From NCBI GenBank assembly GCA_001970855.1, contig LSSN01001466.1:1-15080 (forward strand): DNA of 15,080 nucleotides, in the 5' to 3' direction. The notes under the pieces are model-generated. The model searched no databases. It was given only the letters and a program-made list of their open reading frames with translations, and had not been told where the DNA came from. The position numbers and the translations under genes were made by a program. Origin of the DNA: Smittium culicis. Taxonomy: Eukaryota; Kickxellomycota; Harpellomycetes; Harpellales; Legeriomycetaceae. This document shows positions 10,865-15,080 of the stretch, piece after piece (position 1 is the stretch's first letter; the number at the start of each line of letters is the position of its first letter).

Positions 10865-11056
10865 TTATATAGCTAAAATTTTTTTAGCAAATAAGTATGA
10901 ATAAAATTAAGTATAAATCTAAAACATATTTTTTCGAAATAGACTATTTTCTAGTCCCAATTTCCTTTGTTTTTTTGGCTTTAAGTTTTTACGCAGTATC
11001 TACGTGAGCTAACACAAAACGAAATCTCTTGTAATGATCAGAGGCAAAGGGTTTAA

Positions 11057-11240
11057 TACTTTCCCGGGAGGATTACTGTTTTTGATCTAGAAAAAATAGC
11101 CGTGTTTAATAAAAATAATTAATTTCCGAGCCACATAAGACTATAGGCTTGCTGTTGGATAGTAGCAAATAATCAATTTGTTATACATCGCTGACGAATC
11201 AATGATTTAGATTTTCAAACCGGCGTTGGACGGGAAAGGA
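11057..11240 (+). mobile_element. piggyBac-like miniature element, copy C (diverged)
   Basis: A 184-bp element with left end TACTTTCCCGGGAGGATTAC and right end TTGGACGGGAAAGGA. Flanks are TTAA (11053-11056) and CTAA (11241-11244). Shared internal blocks are AAAAATAGCC near the left and GACGAATCAATGATTTAGAT near the right. It is the most diverged of the four copies, with changes in the terminal bases themselves. Confidence 0.7.
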
Positions 11241-11521
11241 CTAAAGGAGCCATCAACAATTACGGATAGCAATTTTTACAGCTACATATCGAAATAAAGG
11301 TCGTTAATTCTAAGTCACCAGTTAGTTTTATATTGTAAGTTTTAGCTGATTTTTTATGGAGCAATAGACTGCTTATAGCTCACACATACTATCCATTATA
11401 TATAGTTTTTAATTAATATAATATTGAGATACCAATATGTATTGGCATTTATCAAATATTATTATCAAATAGATAATAGATAAATTATCCTCTGCAAATC
11501 ATAACGGATACATAAAGTCAA

Positions 11522-11710
11522 CTCTTTCCCGCCCAGCACTCTTCAAATTAAAGAATTTATTTATTCGTATATGATTTAGAAGTCAATCAATTATTTGCTT
11601 ATTAATTATAATGAGCCAATAAATATCTATACCTCGACATTATATTATTTTAATTGAATTCAGTTGGCTATATTTGGAAATTCAATAATATTCTACAGCC
11701 CGGGAAAGGG
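11522..11710 (-). mobile_element. piggyBac-like miniature element, copy D (inverted)
   Basis: A 189-bp copy in the opposite orientation. On the plus strand it starts CTCTTTCCCGCCCAGCACTC, the complement of the right end of the other copies, and ends with the complement of the GGCTGTAG-type left end and CGGGAAAGGG. Flanks are TCAA (11518-11521) and TTAA (11711-11714). The internal block CAGTTGGCTATATTTGG is the reverse complement of the left block of copy B, which fixes its orientation. Confidence 0.78.
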
Positions 11711-11714
11711 TTAA

Positions 11715-12338
11715 CAAACCATCTTAATTTTCACATTCATGCAATGGGCACATTAGCACAAAAACAAAAGCAAAAAAATTTCACATTCATAAGCTAACTA
11801 AGGCGAAGTTTGTTTCAGATAACTTTGGTTTATGCATAAAGTGAATTTATAATTGCCAAAAAGCCTTGCATATATTTTTTTTCATATTCTTTTGTATAAT
11901 ACGACAGCTTGAAGTAATCTCTTTTCATATAGTCAAAAAATGAAGCTAATATTAAATTTTAAGTTTAAATTTAAAGATTTATTAATCAAGTTGTTGTTAT
12001 TGTAGGGGTGGGTACTGAGTATCAAAGAACTAAATGAACTTATAAACAGACCAGCTCTGTAGCGAATTCCTTAATTTGCATTATTGTTTAATTTACCAGA
12101 GTAAAGTATTTTTGCCCTGCTAAATTTTCCTTACTTAAGCGTACTAGTAGTTTTAGTCTAATTTATCTCTATAACAATACCCGTGTAATTTGTTGCAAAA
12201 CTAAGAATTAAACTATGAAACATAGGTAAAATTAATTTACAAACACGGGTTAATCTTACAAGTTTACATTCGGAGTACCTTCAGAGTAACTTATATTTTC
12301 TACATCAGATTTTTAATGTTTAAAAAATTTGGTTTACC
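11715..12338. other. AT-rich intergenic DNA with a small inverted repeat
   Basis: No gene found. An 8-bp inverted repeat, acccgtgt at 12179-12186 and acacgggt at 12243-12250, brackets 56 bp. Stems this short occur by chance, so no function is assigned. A GT-rich patch near 12003-12016 is also unexplained. Confidence 0.4.
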
Positions 12339-12366
12339 AGATGAAAAAAAAAAAAGCAGTGGACCT

Positions 12367-12605
12367 ATGGAACATTCGAGATGCAACAATTCTCCCTAAA
12401 AAAAAAAAAAAGAGGCTGTTACGCTCTATGAAATTGTAACATAATAGCTCTGCCAATTTTATTTTAATTTTTATAGCAGGCAAACTATCTAAATTTCTAT
12501 TGCTTATTATGTGAACACGCTTATTGGCCAGTTTCGCGGATTTATAGCGTAGAAACAGAAGAATGTGCCTTATTATTGGCCGAAGCTTGCATACCTGGCA
12601 ATTAA
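12367..12605 (+). pseudogene. Doubtful coding-like patch, possibly a broken gene
   Basis: A stop-free block at 12477-12602, ending TAA at 12603-12605, is clearly richer in G and C than its surroundings and reads like protein (FYCLLCEH, WPVSRIYSVE, LLLAEACIPGN). A 41-bp GTAACA...TATAG interval (12436-12476) would join it in phase to EAVTLYEI upstream and then to MEHSRCNNSP starting at 12367, except that an in-frame TAA at 12397-12399 sits at the edge of a 14-A run. It could be a decayed gene, an exon whose partners I cannot find, or chance. No family was recognised, and two poly-A runs (12344-12355 and 12398-12411) make the frame uncertain. Confidence 0.2.
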
Positions 12606-12783
12606 AGATTATTGGTATTATTATTAGCCTAGGATTTGTTTTTTGCAAGAAAAGATGAACTTGTAACCGAATAAAATAAAAGCTTTTCGCATTAAAGCAG
12701 GAATTTACTCAGAATTTTAGATATTTTATAATCTCGAATTGCAACTAAGGCCTCTATTTATTTAATGAATTAATTTTTTTGTC

Positions 12784-12791
12784 TATAAATA
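12784..12791 (+). promoter_or_regulatory. Candidate TATA box of the thiolase gene
   Basis: tataaata lies 142 bp before the thiolase start codon, followed by a pyrimidine-rich stretch (12859-12898) typical of fungal transcription-start zones. In such AT-rich DNA a TATA-like match is weak evidence alone; the spacing and the CT-rich tract make it plausible. Confidence 0.4.
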
Positions 12792-12933
12792 CTCTACTTT
12801 TTCCAATATACTGTTTTCAAACATTATAATTAGTAACAATTAATTTTGCTGTATTACTTTTCGTTTTTTCGTTTTAAATTTCACTCTTCACTTAGTCTAT
12901 TCAAACTAAACGAACTATCAACTATAATAAAAC

Positions 12934-14187
12934 ATGGCTTCAAACAGACTAAACCAATTGGCTTCCCACCTTTCTGGAAACTCCTCATCAGCCTCAAGAA
13001 TTGGTGTCAAGAACCCTGAAGATGTTGTAATTGTAGACGCTGTAAGAACTCCCATCTGCAAAGCCGGAAAAGGTAAATTCAAAGATACTCACCACGAATA
13101 CCTACTTTCTTTGGTTCTCAAGGCTGTCTGCGAAAGAGCTGGCTTGGACAAAGCTTTAGTCGAAGATATTGTTGTCGGAAACGTTCTTCCACCATCTTCC
13201 GGTGCCGGTTTGGCACGCATGGCTATGTTGCACGCCGGTTTTTCCGAATCAAGCAGCTGTATGACTGTCAACAGACAATGCTCCAGCGGTCTCCAAGCTG
13301 TCGCTCAAGTTGCTAGTGCTATCCGTGACGGAACAATCGAAATCGGTATTGGTGCTGGTGTCGAAGCCATGTCTAAATTCTATGCCTCAGGTGGTATGAA
13401 GATTGAAGAATACGACCAAGAAATCTTGAAACAGCAAAACGTTGCCGATTGCTTGATTCCTATGGGTATCACCTCAGAAAACGTTGCTTCCGACTTTGGT
13501 GTCAGTCGCGAAAAGCAAGACAGATTTTCTGCCTCTTCCCACGCCAAAGCTGCAAATGCCCAAAAGAACGGTCTTTTCAACCAAGAAATCATCCCTGTAC
13601 CAACCAAGTTTGTCGGTGCTGACGGTAAAGTCACCCAAATCGTCGTCACTGCTGATGACGGTGTCCGCCCAACCACTTCCTTCGAAGGTCTCTCTAAACT
13701 CAAACCTGCCTTCAAACAAGGCGGTACCACTACCGCTGGTAACTCCTCTCAAGTATCCGATGGTGCTGCCGCTGTTTTGTTGATGAAACGCAGCAGAGCC
13801 ATCGAACTTGGTCTTCCAATCCTCGGTAAATTCGTCACCTCCGCTGCCGTCGGTGTCCCACCACGCATCATGGGTGTCGGTCCAGCTTACGCCATCCCTG
13901 CAGCCATCAAAAAGGCAGGTATCACCTTGGACGATGTCGATATCTTTGAAATCAACGAAGCCTTCGCATCACAAGCCGTCTACTCCGTCGAAAAGCTCGG
14001 TATTGATATCAACAAAGTCAATCCTAAAGGTGGTGCCATCGCTTTTGGTCATCCTCTCGGTTGCACTGGTGCCAGACAAGTCTCCACCCTCCTCTTCGAA
14101 CTCAGAAGAACCGGTAAGAAAGTCGGTCTCACCTCCATGTGTATCGGTTCTGGTATGGGTATGTGCGGTATCTTCGAAGCTGAATAA
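12934..14187 (+). CDS. POT1: Peroxisomal 3-ketoacyl-CoA thiolase
   Basis: An intronless 417-residue thiolase, the same length as yeast Pot1. It cleaves 3-ketoacyl-CoA with CoA to acetyl-CoA and a shortened acyl-CoA, the last step of beta-oxidation. The N-terminus carries a textbook PTS2 import signal, R5-L6-x5-H12-L13 (RLNQLASHL), so it should enter peroxisomes via Pex7. Catalytic residues are all present: nucleophile C116 in NRQCSSG, NEAFASQA, H373 in GHPLGCTGARQ, and C403 in SMCIGSGMG. DCLIPMGITSENVA and TTAGNSSQVSDGAAA match the ACAA1/Pot1 branch rather than the shorter acetoacetyl-CoA thiolases. The start context is aaaacATGg. Codons end mostly in C or T (GTC, ATC, ACC), unlike the A/T-ending codons of the Pol I gene, as expected for a highly expressed gene. 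The ends of the protein are intact. Confidence 0.96.
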   Translation: MASNRLNQLASHLSGNSSSASRIGVKNPEDVVIVDAVRTPICKAGKGKFKDTHHEYLLSLVLKAVCERAGLDKALVEDIVVGNVLPPSSGAGLARMAMLHAGFSESSSCMTVNRQCSSGLQAVAQVASAIRDGTIEIGIGAGVEAMSKFYASGGMKIEEYDQEILKQQNVADCLIPMGITSENVASDFGVSREKQDRFSASSHAKAANAQKNGLFNQEIIPVPTKFVGADGKVTQIVVTADDGVRPTTSFEGLSKLKPAFKQGGTTTAGNSSQVSDGAAAVLLMKRSRAIELGLPILGKFVTSAAVGVPPRIMGVGPAYAIPAAIKKAGITLDDVDIFEINEAFASQAVYSVEKLGIDINKVNPKGGAIAFGHPLGCTGARQVSTLLFELRRTGKKVGLTSMCIGSGMGMCGIFEAE

Positions 14188-14483
14188 ATTTTCTTTTGAC
14201 TCGCCTTTACTAATATTCCTCCCACATATACTCCCACCCCATCACCTTAATTCTCGATTAAACTCTTATCATATTTTAAATTTCTCTTTTTGAGACAATT
14301 GTAACCTAATTCTACTACCTCTCACTTATCTCCTTTTAATTTTAAAATACTCATTTGTTTCTCTATACTTTTTTACTCTAATTTATATTAGTCAAATTTT
14401 CAAATAATCATTTTTTTAAACCACGCTATTTCATTCCTCATTTCCTTAATATGCAAAGAAAAAAATTTAGCTATACAACAATC
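14188..14483. other. 3' flank of the thiolase gene
   Basis: A pyrimidine-rich (CT) stretch at about 14190-14350 that presumably contains the 3' untranslated region. No gene or structured element was seen before the retroelement relic begins. Confidence 0.45.
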
Positions 14484-14702
14484 GTACGCGTCCTTAGACG
14501 ATCTAGCATGCACACTGTGTAGCAAGGGTGCCCAGACTCGCCGATACTTTTCGATTTTTTCATCAACGATATATTCAAGGGCGTACGAGGTGTGCGGGTG
14601 CCTGGGCTCACCTCACGCATACCCGGACTACTGTTCGCTGATGATGCCGTGCTATTGGCCGAATCATCAGCCGATTTACAACTCTCCTCTCTCTCTCTCT
14701 CT
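14484..14702 (+). pseudogene. Relic of a non-LTR (LINE-type) retrotransposon reverse transcriptase
   Basis: A short, decayed piece of a reverse transcriptase palm domain. After an in-frame TAG at 14520-14522 the frame reads QGCPDSPILFDFFIND (14523-14570), the conserved block before the catalytic motif, then GLLFADDAVLLAES (14625-14666), which carries the FADD form of the YxDD active site (Asp codons 14640-14645). This FADD-AVLLA wording and the upstream QGC-SP-LF motif are typical of non-LTR elements. Upstream residues (VRVLRRSSMHTV) probably belong to the same domain. The fragment then runs into a CT dinucleotide tract and stops at 14703-14705. No endonuclease or RNase H part is present. Its GC content is far above the surroundings, pointing to an inserted origin. 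It cannot be functional. Confidence 0.85.
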
Positions 14703-14804
14703 TAGAAAAGTTTTTCTTGGGCGAGCCAATAGGATTAGAGAATCTATAAAATTTTATTTCTTATCTACTATTCACTTTTTTTTACGCCCTTAATAAATAA
14801 AATT
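14693..14804 (+). repeat. 112-bp direct repeat, copy 1
   Basis: Starts in a CT tract, reads cttagaaaag, cttgggcgagccaatagg and tttacgcccttaataaataa, and ends aataaaatt. It matches 14969-15080 at 111 of 112 positions; the single difference is T at 14715 against A at 14991. It lies directly after the reverse-transcriptase relic. The ending resembles the A-rich 3' tail of a retroelement, which is an inference. Confidence 0.95.
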
Positions 14805-14968
14805 GACTATAACCATCGAACACGTAGTCTATCGACTTTAACTTATTAATACAACTTTGTTGACCTAGCCAAGAGCTACATTTTGGTACAAGTTTGGTCT
14901 CTTTAGACAAAGTTTAACTTTTGCAATTAAATTGTAAGTGCCCAAGTTTGGTGCACGGTTTTAATTAG

Positions 14969-15080
14969 CTCTCTCTCTTAGAAAAGTTTTACTTGGGCGA
15001 GCCAATAGGATTAGAGAATCTATAAAATTTTATTTCTTATCTACTATTCACTTTTTTTTACGCCCTTAATAAATAAAATT
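14969..15080 (+). repeat. 112-bp direct repeat, copy 2 (reaches window end)
   Basis: Second copy, offset by exactly 276 bp from copy 1 and running to the last base of the window, so its real right end is unknown. The 164 bp between the copies (14805-14968) holds a second small repeat, caagtttggt at 14889-14898 and 14943-14952, and no gene. The pair may be two dispersed repeats or the start of a tandem array with a 276-bp period. Confidence 0.95.

Noticed and set aside
12179..12250. Possible structured RNA from the acccgtgt/acacgggt inverted repeat
   Set aside because: An 8-bp stem with a 56-base loop is not beyond chance and has no promoter or terminator signals around it.
12398..12560. Possible Tc1/mariner transposase helix-turn-helix remnant (KKRGCYALYE, SFADL, RRNRR)
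   Set aside because: The similarity is vague, needs frame changes and stop read-through, and lacks any DDE motif.
12334..12648. 104-codon minus-strand open frame
   Set aside because: It contains phenylalanine runs that are the complement of the two poly-A tracts; the composition looks accidental.
12934..14187. Identification as acetoacetyl-CoA thiolase (ERG10 type)
   Set aside because: The PTS2 signal, the DCLIPMGITSENVA segment and the length fit the peroxisomal 3-ketoacyl-CoA thiolase branch.
13089..14293. Overlapping open frames of 60-161 codons within the thiolase gene
   Set aside because: Shadows of a GC-richer coding frame; Ser/Pro-rich nonsense with no motifs, while the thiolase frame has all catalytic residues.
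14590..14793. 67-codon plus-strand frame at the right end
   Set aside because: It is an out-of-frame reading of the reverse-transcriptase relic followed by the CT tract and repeat.

Overview
The window looks like nuclear DNA from a fungus. The intergenic DNA is very AT-rich. Genes carry short GT-AG introns, there is a nuclear-type tRNA-Ser with Pol III control boxes, and the proteins carry mitochondrial and peroxisomal targeting signals. The reverse-transcriptase relic at the right end and the overall style suggest an early-diverging (zygomycete-grade) lineage, perhaps a Harpellales-like gut fungus. That placement is an inference, not something the sequence proves. The left edge is a pure (TAA)51 tract and the right edge stops exactly inside a duplicated sequence, so this may be a whole contig broken at repeats.

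Layout, left to right: (TAA)n microsatellite (1-153); a six-exon gene for the mitochondrial single-stranded DNA-binding protein (712-1533, +), which no long ORF reveals; a possible, unidentified spliced gene on the minus strand (about 1646-2206); the largest subunit of RNA polymerase I, with one intron (2441-7798, +); a gene-poor AT-rich stretch holding a 17-bp direct-repeat pair; tRNA-Ser(GCT) (9058-9139, +); a two-exon gene for mitochondrial GatC (9941-10534, -) set among four copies of a 184-189 bp piggyBac-like miniature element (9435-11710); a further gene-poor stretch with one doubtful coding-like patch; an intronless peroxisomal 3-ketoacyl-CoA thiolase with a PTS2 signal (12934-14187, +); then a decayed non-LTR retrotransposon fragment and a 112-bp direct repeat (14484-15080).

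The genes are housekeeping genes with no operon logic: mitochondrial DNA maintenance (SSB), mitochondrial Gln-tRNA synthesis (GatC), rRNA transcription (Pol I), translation (tRNA-Ser) and peroxisomal beta-oxidation (thiolase). The least ordinary content is the four-copy cluster of piggyBac-like miniature elements around gatC, the retroelement graveyard at the right end, and two small genes that become visible only after splicing by eye. I saw no CRISPR array, defence island or other clearly new system.
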